A stretch of 64,000 nt of DNA from Candidatus Saccharimonadota bacterium (GCA_016866755.1 VGLK01000001.1:244028-308027); one strand, 5' to 3'. Shown: positions 17,139 to 25,899, counted from the first letter of the stretch. Numbers and translations: made by a program. The notes: generated from the letters alone by a model not told the origin.

Positions 17139-17585
17139 TCACGTGCTAAGTGCCGGCTCCGAAGGGAAGATCGTCTTGCAGTTGTCGAGTACCCGCCCGA
17201 GACCAGTGACGCGTGGTGCGCCCGGCTCGGAACGACGATCTTCGAACAGCTCACCGTCTCGGTACACCCGAAGATGAACCGAGTAGTAGCTCTCACTCAC
17301 ACCGGGGCGACTGAAAATGATTCGGAAGCTCTTGACGCTCTTGAAGCCGTCTCGGTTGGTTGTTGCCACCCACTCCAGCGTGAACTCCTCGAAGCCGACG
17401 AGCTGACGCCACCACGGTGTCGATCTGGTGACCGTGACCTCGTAGTCGACATCGCCAACCCGACACGAAGAAGCTTCCCACACCCGCTTCTTCACACCTA
17501 GCGGCATGAAGCTCTTGGCGAGCGTGAACAACTCCTTGAGATCTTGGCTGTACGAATCGACCTTTACGGTTTCGCAGTACTCCAT
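17139..17585 (-). CDS. GC-rich orphan cassette protein (148 aa)
   Basis: A soluble 148-residue protein of unknown family, rich in predicted beta strands (DVDYEVTVT, FTLEWVATTN, SYYSVHLRVYRDGELFEDRR), with a Trp-Trp pair in STPWWRQLVG. In 17221-17280, 36 of 60 bases are G or C. AAGGA lies 12 nt before the ATG, a long but usable SD spacing. It ends in a two-stage hairpin terminator. An opposing plus-strand frame (17079-17501) exists, but it starts inside that hairpin. A lipocalin-like or other beta-barrel fold is conceivable; I cannot assign one. Confidence 0.65.
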   Translation of the reverse strand: MEYCETVKVDSYSQDLKELFTLAKSFMPLGVKKRVWEASSCRVGDVDYEVTVTRSTPWWRQLVGFEEFTLEWVATTNRDGFKSVKSFRIIFSRPGVSESYYSVHLRVYRDGELFEDRRSEPGAPRVTGLGRVLDNCKTIFPSEPALST

Positions 17586-17672
17586 AACGTTCTCACGTCC
17601 TTCGTTTGAAATGTATACACACGTGCATGCAATTTTTGCCTGCGTAATGAAATACTATATCATAATACTATT

Positions 17673-17732
17673 AAAAAATCCACGCTAGTGGCTGCAACCG
17701 GTATACAATCCAACTGCAGCCACTAGGCGTGG
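17673..17732 (-). terminator. Long hairpin terminator of gene 17750
   Basis: CCACGC-TAGTGGCTGCA (17680-17696) pairs with TGCAGCCACTAG-GCGTGG (17715-17732), about 17 bp with a single bulge, followed on the minus strand by six T residues. It shares GTGGCTGC with the hairpin at 17044-17111. Confidence 0.75.
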
Positions 17733-17749
17733 GGATATCATTGCCCGTG

Positions 17750-18181
17750 CTAGCCGCGCATCGACAACTCAGTCATCTGGTGCTCTGAATCCATCGTCTC
17801 GATCAACGACTTGATGTCGTCGAGAATGAAGCCCTTAAGCTCATCGCGACGAATCTGCTGCAGTTCAAGACGGCCAGTAGCGGCGTAGTATGAAGCAAAC
17901 AGCTTCCATGTTCGAACACAATCTTCCGGGCACGTCACCGTCAGCAGGTAACGTGACTCCAGAATTTGCTCATCCCTGCCGGTGGCGGCAAAGGTATCGA
18001 CGTGAATGTTGACACCGTACGGACGCTCCTTGGGCGAATCGGTGTTCGAAGAAAACCGCTCGATGCGCACCACTCGCTGCTGACGCTCGGTGGGGTGAAG
18101 CGACCAGTACTGCCGAGTTACTCCTTCCGGCATCTTGGCAAAACCGAGTTCGATGATTTTTGCGACCATGTCGATATTCAT
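17750..18181 (-). CDS. GC-rich orphan cassette protein (143 aa)
   Basis: A soluble 143-residue protein of unknown family, with a helical N-terminus (MVAKIIELGFAKM), a beta-rich middle and a helical charged C-terminus. AGAGG in the end of the upstream gene serves as SD about 11 nt before the ATG. It is the second gene of a two-gene cassette with 18188-18445 (6-base gap). The cassette ends in a 17-bp hairpin. Codon use is GC-rich, unlike rplK nearby. Confidence 0.65.
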   Translation of the reverse strand: MNIDMVAKIIELGFAKMPEGVTRQYWSLHPTERQQRVVRIERFSSNTDSPKERPYGVNIHVDTFAATGRDEQILESRYLLTVTCPEDCVRTWKLFASYYAATGRLELQQIRRDELKGFILDDIKSLIETMDSEHQMTELSMRG

Positions 18182-18187
18182 GGTATT

Positions 18188-18445
18188 TCAACCTCTTTTC
18201 GGGTAGATGAGGGTTAAAACTTGCTTGTTGTAGCTGGCACCTACTCGGCGCGCACGCACCTCAACGCGGTCTTCGTTCGAGCGAAGCGTCACACCGCTTG
18301 TATTGTCAATTTTCCAGACGTCCCAAGTATAGCCTGGGTGTCGAGATAAAAAACTCTTCAAGTCGGCAAACTGCTCGGCCGCGCTTGCGCCTTCAGCCTC
18401 GAACCGCTGAAAGGCATGCGAATGCACACGTCGGCGTTCTTGCAT
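18188..18445 (-). CDS. GC-rich orphan cassette protein (85 aa)
   Basis: A small basic 85-residue protein of unknown family: a helical first half (QRFEAEGASAAEQFADL), then WDVWKIDN and a beta-rich tail ending YPKRG. A GTG at 18454 would add three residues; ATG 18445 is equally possible and no SD decides it. Its stop (TGA) lies 6 bases before the next start, and its last codons contain that gene's SD, so the pair is probably translationally coupled. Confidence 0.55.
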   Translation of the reverse strand: MQERRRVHSHAFQRFEAEGASAAEQFADLKSFLSRHPGYTWDVWKIDNTSGVTLRSNEDRVEVRARRVGASYNKQVLTLIYPKRG

Positions 18446-18560
18446 AACTAACACTCGCTTTCACTATTGCAAAGAAGGACGGGGCTGCTAATGTACAATG
18501 ATACACTGTAAGTATATGACATTTATTGACAAAATACAAATAACGTTGTATATATAATAC

Positions 18561-19103
18561 ATGTCCGAAAAGCAATCTTTTGATTTTTCAGCTGTTACCG
18601 CCGACGTAAGCCAACAACCGGTTAGTTTTGCCTACGAACACATAGACGCAACATTTAAAAAAATGCGCGACACAGTAGCCGAATTTATTCCTTACCATAC
18701 CAGAGGCCTACTCGATGCCGACGAAGTTACTCAACATAAGCAACACCTTGCTACATACGTTGCGCGAGTTGGCGGCTTTCATTCTATTGCGTCAACTAGT
18801 ATTCTTGAAAGTTTTGAATACGACAGGGATTTACAAAGCGGTATTGCACTAAAAGAGGCGATTGACCTTTCCACAAATGAGTTAACTGGACTTCGCAACT
18901 GGTGCCTAGGAAGATTTAGCACCATTCTTGCAAGTTACGGAGCCCAAGCAACACCGTACAATGCCGATGCTAGTCGAGCAGCAACAGAGATTCTCGCTAC
19001 TCAATATTATGCAAAACCTGGTCAACTAGAAAAAGATTTAGCTCGAGACCGCGTAGATATGATTACACGCGGCGTACTGTACAAGCATATCGACCAACTC
19101 TAA
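18561..19103 (+). CDS. Hypothetical helical protein (180 aa)
   Basis: A soluble, largely helical protein of unknown family. Composition and codons match the native AT-rich genes. TATATA/TATAAT boxes at 18549-18558 lie 2-6 nt before the ATG and there is no SD, so a leaderless mRNA is likely. The next gene, rplK, starts 91 bases later with its own SD. I see no catalytic motif. Confidence 0.6.
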   Translation: MSEKQSFDFSAVTADVSQQPVSFAYEHIDATFKKMRDTVAEFIPYHTRGLLDADEVTQHKQHLATYVARVGGFHSIASTSILESFEYDRDLQSGIALKEAIDLSTNELTGLRNWCLGRFSTILASYGAQATPYNADASRAATEILATQYYAKPGQLEKDLARDRVDMITRGVLYKHIDQL

Positions 19104-19194
19104 CACTTGCCTGTATAGATTATAAAATGGTATAATAAAGTTCGTTACGCTACTAAATGCTTCTGTAGTAAGAATAAACTTTATAAGGAAAATT

Positions 19195-19620
19195 ATGGCT
19201 AAGAAAATTATCGGAAATCTAAAACTACGAATTCCTGCCGGTCGTGCCACTGCAGGTCCACCTGTTGGTTCAACACTAGGTCAATGGGGTCTAAACATGA
19301 TGGATTTCATCAACCCATTCAACGACGCAACTAAAGATCTAATGGGCAAGGACGTTATCGTTCACCTTCAGGTTTTTGAAGACCGAACATTCACATGGAA
19401 GAGTCTTGGTCAGCCAGTTGACGATATGATCCGTGAACGCGCTGGCATTAAAAAGGGTAGTGGCAAGCCGCACACCGAAAAAGTTGGTAAAATTTCACGC
19501 GCTCAGCTAGCAGAAATTGCTGAAATTAAAAAAGATCAGCTTAATGCAATTGACGAAGAGGGTCGTATTAAAGTAATTGCTGGTTCTGCACGATCGATGG
19601 GTGTTGAAGTAACCGAATAA
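19195..19620 (+). CDS. rplK: 50S ribosomal protein L11
   Basis: A 141-residue protein, normal length. The N-terminal domain has KLRIPAGRATAGPPVGSTLGQWGLNMMDF, with the Pro-rich hinge, and the C-terminal RNA-binding domain has GSARSMGVEV. L11 forms the GTPase-associated centre with 23S rRNA and L10/L12. SD AAGGA lies 7 nt before the ATG. A terminator follows at once, so unlike in most bacteria it is not followed by rplA, which lies 5.3 kb downstream. Confidence 0.97.
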   Translation: MAKKIIGNLKLRIPAGRATAGPPVGSTLGQWGLNMMDFINPFNDATKDLMGKDVIVHLQVFEDRTFTWKSLGQPVDDMIRERAGIKKGSGKPHTEKVGKISRAQLAEIAEIKKDQLNAIDEEGRIKVIAGSARSMGVEVTE

Positions 19621-19634
19621 ATCTTTTTACTTAT

Positions 19635-19669
19635 AAAAAAGCCGCCACGCTGTATGTGGTGGTTTTTTT
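19635..19669 (+). terminator. Terminator after rplK
   Basis: A-rich arm plus GCCGCCAC, a 7-nt loop, GTGGTGG and seven T residues. Confidence 0.85.
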
Positions 19670-19745
19670 ATTCCGCTACAACAAAAGTAGTGTTATGATG
19701 AAGATGGAAGCGGAAATTATTTCTTGTTAGTAGAATAGGGACCCC

Positions 19746-20171
19746 ATGCTTTCGATCGCAAAACCGATTCTTGACCGTTCGTCTCGCAAAGAATCCTCGC
19801 GGACTCTTGAAAATGCCGTAGCTATGTCGCGCCGAATTTTTGTCATTCATGCCGACATTGAACAGGCATTCGAAATGGCTGAACGGCAATCGTGCCCCAC
19901 AGAAGCGCAGATTGGCATACTTGGCCTTACCGCCAGACAGCTCGATACACCTGTGTCGATCGTTATTTCAAACTTGCCGCAGCTGAAGGCACAGCACAAC
20001 GATGTTTTTCAGAACCTTCGGGCGTTCATAAGCCAAGGCGAGACTGTTCGCTTGATGGCACACATGACTTACATCACTAAAACAACGCCGTATTTGTCGT
20101 ATAAAAACAACGCCAGCAAGGTACTCAACAGCTACGCAACCCTCAGTAGGGAGGTTCGTTTTTGTAAGTAA
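19746..20171 (+). CDS. Cassette-type orphan protein (141 aa)
   Basis: A soluble 141-residue, mainly helical protein of unknown family. SD AGGGA lies just before the ATG, and a TATGAT box about 50 bases upstream would give a leader of roughly 40 nt. GC content is above that of rplK next door but lower than in the 17-kb cassettes. After the stop, arms GGGG (20229-20232) and CCCC (20258-20261) flank an inner TTACGTAATACGTAA palindrome, a further hairpin without a T-tract. Confidence 0.55.
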   Translation: MLSIAKPILDRSSRKESSRTLENAVAMSRRIFVIHADIEQAFEMAERQSCPTEAQIGILGLTARQLDTPVSIVISNLPQLKAQHNDVFQNLRAFISQGETVRLMAHMTYITKTTPYLSYKNNASKVLNSYATLSREVRFCK

Positions 20172-20288
20172 TGCTACGTCTATCAACCATTCGCGCAAGT
20201 CCGCTCCACCACTATAGCTGCGCTTTGCGGGGAACGTTACGTAATACGTAATTAGTACCCCGGGCGTGGCTATGGAATATCTATAATT

Positions 20289-21236
20289 ATGAAGCACAAA
20301 AAAACTACTCATCAAAAGCGAGCAATTAAGCGTCAAACGTGGTTAGAACGCACGGGGCGAATTTTTAATATTTCAGACGATGAATCTGAGCGCTTACTTT
20401 CGCAACCTTTCGTTCAAAGCATACGCATTAATACGCTGCGACCGTCAAATGCACGCGAACTACTGCTAGCGAATGGTTACACACCTATCTCGTGGTATGG
20501 CGATGGGCTGCTGCGACCAACAGTTTACAGCCGCGAACTAGAAGACGCGCTTGCTCGTGACGGACATATTTATATTCAAAATGCCGCAAGTTGGCTTCCG
20601 GCGCTTGCTTTAAACCCACAACCAAACGAAAAGATACTTGATATGTGCGCAGCGCCAGGCGGTAAAACCAGCCATATTGCTGCGCTTACAGATAATAAAT
20701 CTTTTATAACGGCCAACGATAATTCACACCCGCGACTATATAAATTGCAACAAAATTTGCAGCGCTTGGGGGTAGAAGAGGTAGAACTTACTCTTAGTGA
20801 TGCTACAAAACCAAAATTTGCACCGCCAATTTACGACGCAATCCTGCTTGATGCACCATGCAGCGGCGAAGGAATGATGAATTTAAACAATCCAAAGTCA
20901 TTAGATTCGTGGTCGGTGGCACACATTAAACGGCTACAGTCGCTACAAAAACAGCTATTAAATGCAGCTTGGCGGCAACTTAAACCAGGCGGACGACTCG
21001 TGTATAGCACCTGTACTCTTGCGCCCGAAGAAAACGAAGCCATTATTCATTACGCCTTGCAACGATTTGAGGATATTTCGATTCAACCTCTTACCCTGCA
21101 AGTGCCAACACGTGCAACCACGCTAGGGGAATGGAACGGCAAGACTTACGACGCAAACACAAGTTTTGCCATGCGCATAAAGCCAACGCCTTATAACGAA
21201 GCATTTTTTGTGGCATTACTTAAAAAAACAGCTTAG
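20289..21236 (+). CDS. RsmB/RsmF-type (NOL1/NOP2/Sun) RNA cytosine-5 methyltransferase
   Basis: A 315-residue SAM-dependent enzyme that makes m5C in RNA. The N-terminal IRINTLR segment is the family RNA-binding part. SAM motif I is MCAAPGGKTSHIAAL. The two catalytic Cys lie in DAPCSGEG (about residue 190) and STCTLAPEENE (about 239). It lacks the NusB-like domain of RsmB and the C-terminal domain of RsmF, so the exact rRNA or tRNA target is open. The 3' end overlaps the convergent fusion gene by 4 bases. Confidence 0.88.
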   Translation: MKHKKTTHQKRAIKRQTWLERTGRIFNISDDESERLLSQPFVQSIRINTLRPSNARELLLANGYTPISWYGDGLLRPTVYSRELEDALARDGHIYIQNAASWLPALALNPQPNEKILDMCAAPGGKTSHIAALTDNKSFITANDNSHPRLYKLQQNLQRLGVEEVELTLSDATKPKFAPPIYDAILLDAPCSGEGMMNLNNPKSLDSWSVAHIKRLQSLQKQLLNAAWRQLKPGGRLVYSTCTLAPEENEAIIHYALQRFEDISIQPLTLQVPTRATTLGEWNGKTYDANTSFAMRIKPTPYNEAFFVALLKKTA

Positions 21237-22867
21237 TATAGTGAGCGTTCTTCACGCGCAGTTGCTCGGCCATCTTGAGCAATTGAATATACTACGGCCG
21301 TGTCGTGTAGCATATCAAGATCACCAATATCGCGGTGTGAAATGTTTTCGATATATTTAATAAGCGAGCGCAGGGAATTACCATGCGCCACTACAATAAC
21401 GTTTTGCCCATGACGCAGACGCGGCAATATAACTCGCAAATAATAGGGAACAACTCGGTCGTACACCTGCTTAAGCGATTCGCCATCTTCAATAATTCCG
21501 TCCCAACTACGACGCAGTTCGTTGTAGGCGTCGTTGCCAATCAACTTTTTAATTTCATCTTTTTGCATTCCTGTATAGACGCCGTAATCACGTTCGTTAA
21601 GTGCGTAACTCTGTTCGTAAGGGACTTCAATTTGCTTCATGCCGCTTTTTACAGCCTCTAGGGTTTCGCGTGTGCGAATTTGCTCAGACGTGTACGCAAA
21701 GTCAAAAGATATATCGCCAAGTTTTTGGCCAAGTTTTACCGAATTATCGCGACCGTTATTTGTTATGTGCACATCGGTCGTTCCGGTCCACTTTCCCAGT
21801 ACGTTCCATTCCGATTCGCCATGCCGTAACAATACAAGCTTGCCGGTTTTGGCCTGCAAGGCGACCTTGTTAGGAACTGAGCCGTACCAAAAATCAATAA
21901 TGTTGCGTGCCGTAGTATGATTAATTCGCTCCAGTGCCTCGCGCGTATTAAAGGCGACATGCGGCGTAATAATTACTTGCGGTAATTGCTTAAGGGCAGC
22001 AAGTTCGGCTGCTGCTACGAACGTCGATGGCGCCACTGCATTGTCGCGAATCGCCTCAAGCAGGGCAGGTGTATGGAGAAACGTTTCGCCTTCTACTGTG
22101 TCTAAACCGGCGGCAGCTATTTTACCGCCACGTAGACCGTCTATTAGCGCCGAAGTTTCGATCAAGTCGCCGCGACCAGTGTTAATAATAATTACGCCAG
22201 TCTTCATTCGCTCAATAGACGCGTGATTAATAAGGTGATATGTCTCGGGAAGCGACGGAACATGCAGCGAAATAACATCGCTTTCTTGCAGTAACTCTTC
22301 TAAGCTTACGTAACTAAATCCCAGTTCGCTCGCCATTTTTTCATCGTGTGCCGCATCGTAAGCAAGCACGCGCATACCAAATCCCTTTGCTATGCGTGCA
22401 ACGTGACGGCCAATTTTGCCTGCGCCAATCACGCCTAGCGTACGCGACTCAATGTCAAATCCTGTCAACTCATTCATGACAATGTTGCCTGTTTTTGCGG
22501 CCGTTTGCGCCTGAACAACTCGCCGTGCAAGCGAAAGTAGCAGCGCAAAGGCATGTTCGGCAACCGTTGCCTCGCCATAAGTTGGCACATTAACTACTGT
22601 AATGTCGTTGCGACTGGCATATTCCATATCAATATGGTCAAATCCAGTTGAACGAGTAGCAATAAGTTTAAGCCCGGGCATTTTCGCCAGCACATCTGCT
22701 GTAAGTCGGCTTCCTATAAACACCGAGATAACCTCGGCTTCGGGGTTTATGTTATTTTTTCCTAGCGTCGCTTCATGAAAGTACACCCGATGATCTGTCT
22801 CTTTAAAAGCCTGTTCTAGCTCAAACCTATCTTGCGGAGTCGTTTCAAAAAAATCTATTTGCGCCAT
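21233..22867 (-). CDS. Fused D-2-hydroxyacid dehydrogenase and phosphoglycerate mutase
   Basis: A 544-residue two-domain enzyme. Residues 1-335 are a D-lactate dehydrogenase-type NAD enzyme: GVIGAGKIGRHVARIAKGFG binds NAD, with catalytic Arg in NTGRGDLIE, Glu in DTVEGE and His in TPHVAFN. Residues about 343-544 are a cofactor-dependent phosphoglycerate mutase: RHGESEWN carries the phospho-His and VVAHGNSLR the second His. SD AAAGGA precedes the ATG, 10 bases after the enolase stop. The operon thus encodes the 3PG-to-2PG and 2PG-to-PEP steps, plus pyruvate reduction to D-lactate. I see no frame break between the domains. Confidence 0.9.
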   Translation of the reverse strand: MAQIDFFETTPQDRFELEQAFKETDHRVYFHEATLGKNNINPEAEVISVFIGSRLTADVLAKMPGLKLIATRSTGFDHIDMEYASRNDITVVNVPTYGEATVAEHAFALLLSLARRVVQAQTAAKTGNIVMNELTGFDIESRTLGVIGAGKIGRHVARIAKGFGMRVLAYDAAHDEKMASELGFSYVSLEELLQESDVISLHVPSLPETYHLINHASIERMKTGVIIINTGRGDLIETSALIDGLRGGKIAAAGLDTVEGETFLHTPALLEAIRDNAVAPSTFVAAAELAALKQLPQVIITPHVAFNTREALERINHTTARNIIDFWYGSVPNKVALQAKTGKLVLLRHGESEWNVLGKWTGTTDVHITNNGRDNSVKLGQKLGDISFDFAYTSEQIRTRETLEAVKSGMKQIEVPYEQSYALNERDYGVYTGMQKDEIKKLIGNDAYNELRRSWDGIIEDGESLKQVYDRVVPYYLRVILPRLRHGQNVIVVAHGNSLRSLIKYIENISHRDIGDLDMLHDTAVVYSIAQDGRATAREERSLY

Positions 22868-22877
22868 AGTTATTCCT

Positions 22878-24176
22878 TTACGCTGTTAGGTTACCAAATG
22901 GATTTTGTAGCGGTAAATGCGGTGCTGCCTCGGCAATACGTAAAAGTTCGTTATACTTTGCCATACGATCACTACGTGAAAGCGAACCGGTTTTAATTTG
23001 ACCCGCCCCTAAACCAACTGCTAAATGTGCAATTGTAGAATCTTCTGTTTCACCCGATCGATGAGATATAACAGTGTTCCAACCGGCTCGTTGCGCCATC
23101 AAAACCGCATCAATAGTTTCGCTAAGCGTACCAATTTGATTTGGTTTTATTAGAATGGCATTTCCAGCACCGCTACCTATAGCACGTTCTAATAGTTTAG
23201 TATTTGTTACCAATAAGTCATCGCCTACTAACTGCACCGCCGCACCAAGCGACGTTGTAAGCTCAGTCCAATTGCGCCAATCATTCTCATCAAGTCCGTC
23301 TTCAATCGACACGATAGGGTACTGACGCACCAAATGATCATACATAGCAATTAACTCCATGGCGTGAAGCTGCCGATTTTCGGTGGCAAGTGTGTAGGTG
23401 CCATTGTTAAACAACTCACTCGCGGCCACGTCGAGCGCTAGGGCTACATCGCGACCGGGCATATATCCAGCCAGCTGAATCGCCTCCATAATAAGCGCGA
23501 GTGGCTCGCCGTTACCATTTTGAACACGCGGTGCATATCCGCCCTCATCTCCAACTGTAGTAGGGTAGCCTTTTTGTTTTAAAACCTTTGCCAGCGCATG
23601 AAAAACTTCGGTACCAATTTGTAGAGCTTCTGGCATGGTACCTGCCTTCAAGGGAACAATCATGTACTCCTGAATATCGGTTGCACCAAGCGCATGCTGA
23701 CCACCATTCATTACGTTCATCATTGGCATAGGTAAGCGTTGCGACTGATGAGTAAACGCCGTTTCTGCAATATAATTATGAAGCGGCGTATGCTTAGCCT
23801 TTGCAACCGCTTTTGCGAGCGCCAAGGAAACCGATAAGATTGCATTAGCACCAAGTTTAGATTTATTTTCAGTGCCGTCGATACTGTTCATTAGCCTGTC
23901 GAGTCCACGTTGATCAATCGGGTTTTTACCAATTAATTGCGGCTTTATTATACGGTTAACCGCCTCCACCGCCTTTAAAACACCTTTACCACCATAGGCT
24001 CTGTTATCGCCATCGCGCAACTCAACCGCCTCCTTAGAACCTGTGCTTGCGCCTGATGGAACGGCCGCTCTCCCCATAGAACCATCACTTAAAAACACAT
24101 CGGCTTCAACCGTTGGATTACCACGTGAATCAAAAATTTGTCGAGCGTGTATATCGAGAATTGTGAGACTTTGCAT
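22878..24176 (-). CDS. eno: Enolase
   Basis: A 432-residue enolase, normal length, converting 2-phosphoglycerate to phosphoenolpyruvate. Clear family segments are [24 protein letters not shown] in the middle, [11 protein letters not shown] (metal-binding acids), and [12 protein letters not shown] and SHRSGETED with the catalytic Lys and active-site loop. TACACT on the minus strand ends 6 nt before the ATG (leaderless type). It leads the operon with the dehydrogenase-mutase fusion. Confidence 0.97.
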   Translation of the reverse strand: MQSLTILDIHARQIFDSRGNPTVEADVFLSDGSMGRAAVPSGASTGSKEAVELRDGDNRAYGGKGVLKAVEAVNRIIKPQLIGKNPIDQRGLDRLMNSIDGTENKSKLGANAILSVSLALAKAVAKAKHTPLHNYIAETAFTHQSQRLPMPMMNVMNGGQHALGATDIQEYMIVPLKAGTMPEALQIGTEVFHALAKVLKQKGYPTTVGDEGGYAPRVQNGNGEPLALIMEAIQLAGYMPGRDVALALDVAASELFNNGTYTLATENRQLHAMELIAMYDHLVRQYPIVSIEDGLDENDWRNWTELTTSLGAAVQLVGDDLLVTNTKLLERAIGSGAGNAILIKPNQIGTLSETIDAVLMAQRAGWNTVISHRSGETEDSTIAHLAVGLGAGQIKTGSLSRSDRMAKYNELLRIAEAAPHLPLQNPFGNLTA

Positions 24177-24234
24177 ACTTTTAGTGTAACAATTTTTTGC
24201 AAGCTTAAACAGTTTGATAGTATACTATCAACTA

Positions 24235-24267
24235 ATGGGCAATAAACAAGGGCTTTTAGGCACGTGA
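24235..24267 (+). CDS. Ten-codon upstream ORF coupled to the prepilin gene
   Basis: ATG at 24235 lies 8 nt after TATACT (24221-24226), so it would be the leaderless start of this transcript. It encodes ten residues and stops at TGA 24265, which overlaps the GTG start of the prepilin (24264) as GTGA. The arrangement suggests that ribosomes finishing the short peptide restart on the pilin GTG. Confidence 0.5.
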   Translation: MGNKQGLLGT

Positions 24268-24770
24268 ACTTACGTTTTAGTAAACAAATTAATCGTGGCT
24301 TTACTATAGTAGAGTTACTAATTGTTATTGTGGTGATTGCAATTCTTGCGGCAATAACTATTGTGGCGTATAACGGTATACAAAACAGAGCCCACGATAC
24401 AGCCGTGCAGAGTGACTTAGCGCAATTTCATCGTAAAAATCAAACAGAAAAATTAACACGATCCGACGACGGCTTTTTATACGCCGGTGATTTTGCTGGC
24501 TACCGGGTAAAGTTTAATAAGTCGGCGTACGATCTATCGCTTAATAACCTTATGTACTGTCGAAGTAATGACGGCCAAGAGTATGGACTCGCAGCCGTGA
24601 GTAAATCGGGTAAAGCTTATTACGTTAATACGGCTGGCGCTGTTCGCGACTACACCTGGAGCTGGACAAGCGCCGCAGCATCTACTTGCACAAACGTCAT
24701 AAATTCTTCAGAGTATGCTCCAAGTTGGGGTAATCATAATGCTGGAATGGGCTGGGTGCATACACTCTAA
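24264..24770 (+). CDS. Type IV pilin-like protein (prepilin)
   Basis: A 168-residue prepilin with class III signal: basic leader ending RG before FTIVELLIVIVV, Glu at +5, and a 25-residue hydrophobic helix. The C-terminal domain differs from that of the 16494 prepilin and has two Cys (MYCRS and STCTN). The start is GTG 24264, overlapping the stop of a ten-codon upstream ORF; there is no good SD, so coupling probably drives initiation. rplA follows on the same strand. Confidence 0.85.
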   Translation: MNLRFSKQINRGFTIVELLIVIVVIAILAAITIVAYNGIQNRAHDTAVQSDLAQFHRKNQTEKLTRSDDGFLYAGDFAGYRVKFNKSAYDLSLNNLMYCRSNDGQEYGLAAVSKSGKAYYVNTAGAVRDYTWSWTSAAASTCTNVINSSEYAPSWGNHNAGMGWVHTL

Positions 24771-24879
24771 TACCGCCGCTGGTAAAAACTGCCGATCCGT
24801 GGTATATTATTAAGTACAATTTTAACCAAGGTTGGGAGGCTTTAAAGGCCGCTTGTACCACAGAAAGGACTTAAACCTT

Positions 24880-25878
24880 ATGGCTAAAAAAGCCGATTTA
24901 CTAGAGCGAGCTAACGTTTTAGGTTTAGACGTTACAGAAAAAAATACGATTGCTGAAATTGAAGCAGCAATTGCAAATGTAGAAAACACTACCGAAGCAC
25001 CAGCGGCTATTGAGGCTGAAGCCGAGGAAGCCAAAACTGCTAAAGCTGGTAAACGTAGTGCAAAAGCACTTAAAGAAGCCGAAGAAGCAGCTGAAAAAGA
25101 GGCTCGCAAAGAAGCTGGCGACACTACTCCAGTTAACGAAGATGGCGAAGCGATTGTAAAAAAAGGCCCTAAGCCAACCGTACGACCAAAGCTAGAGCGA
25201 CGCGGTAAAAAGTACCAAGAAGCAGCGAAACTTGTTGAAAAAGACAAAGTTTATACGTTAAGTGAAGCGCTTGATCTTGCGACTAAAACCAGCCCAGTGA
25301 AGTTTGACGCATCTGTTGAAGTTCACGTTCGCCTTGGTGTTGATCCTCGTCAGGCTGACCAAAATATTCGTTCTACTGTAAGCCTACCAAATGGTACCGG
25401 TAAAACTGTTCGTGTAGCCGTATTTGCACCAGAAGATCAACACACTGCAGCTAAAGATGCCGGCGCAGATGTAGTAGGTGACGAAACCTTTACTCGCCAA
25501 CTTGAAAAAGAAGAACTTAACTTTGACGTGCTTATTGCAACCCCTCAGTACATGGCTAAGCTTGGTAAATTTGCGCGCTTACTTGGTCCACGCGGCCTTA
25601 TGCCAAACCCTAAAAGTGGTACTGTAGCAACCGATGTTGCAAAAGCTGTTACTGAAGCGAAAGCTGGTAAGGTAGAGTACCGTGTTGATAAGCAAGCAAT
25701 TGTTCATCTTTCAATTGGTAAAGTAAGTTTCGGCGCTCAAAAGCTTGAAGAAAACGCGCGTGTATTCTTTGATAGCCTTCAGGCGCAAAAACCTGCAAGC
25801 CTTAAGAACGTGTACGTTAAATCTGTTGCAATCGCAACTACCATGGGTCCACGTATCACCGTAGATAACGCTGCTTAA
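24880..25878 (+). CDS. rplA: 50S ribosomal protein L1 with long N-terminal extension
   Basis: A 332-residue L1, about 100 residues longer than the bacterial norm. Residues 1-115 are an Ala/Glu/Lys-rich, probably disordered or coiled extension. The L1 domain follows, with [23 protein letters not shown] and [16 protein letters not shown]1 forms the stalk next to the E site and moves tRNA. SD AAAGGA lies 10 nt before ATG 24880; the frame is open further but without a start signal. The extension probably begins with a small SAP-like helix pair ([12 protein letters not shown]). A terminator follows. Confidence 0.95.
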   Translation: MAKKADLLERANVLGLDVTEKNTIAEIEAAIANVENTTEAPAAIEAEAEEAKTAKAGKRSAKALKEAEEAAEKEARKEAGDTTPVNEDGEAIVKKGPKPTVRPKLERRGKKYQEAAKLVEKDKVYTLSEALDLATKTSPVKFDASVEVHVRLGVDPRQADQNIRSTVSLPNGTGKTVRVAVFAPEDQHTAAKDAGADVVGDETFTRQLEKEELNFDVLIATPQYMAKLGKFARLLGPRGLMPNPKSGTVATDVAKAVTEAKAGKVEYRVDKQAIVHLSIGKVSFGAQKLEENARVFFDSLQAQKPASLKNVYVKSVAIATTMGPRITVDNAA

Positions 25879-25899
25879 TTTACGTAGCTACATAATTAT

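Noticed and set aside
17079..17501. Plus-strand 140-aa frame opposite gene 17139
   Set aside because: It starts inside the hairpin, has no SD, and is Cys/Arg/His-rich in the manner of an antisense shadow; the minus frame has an SD, a terminator and a normal composition.
13327..18200. Integron attC sites as the source of the cassette hairpins
   Set aside because: The hairpins lack the RYYYAAC/GTTRRRY core pairs, the genes lie on both strands and native genes separate them; no integrase is in the window.
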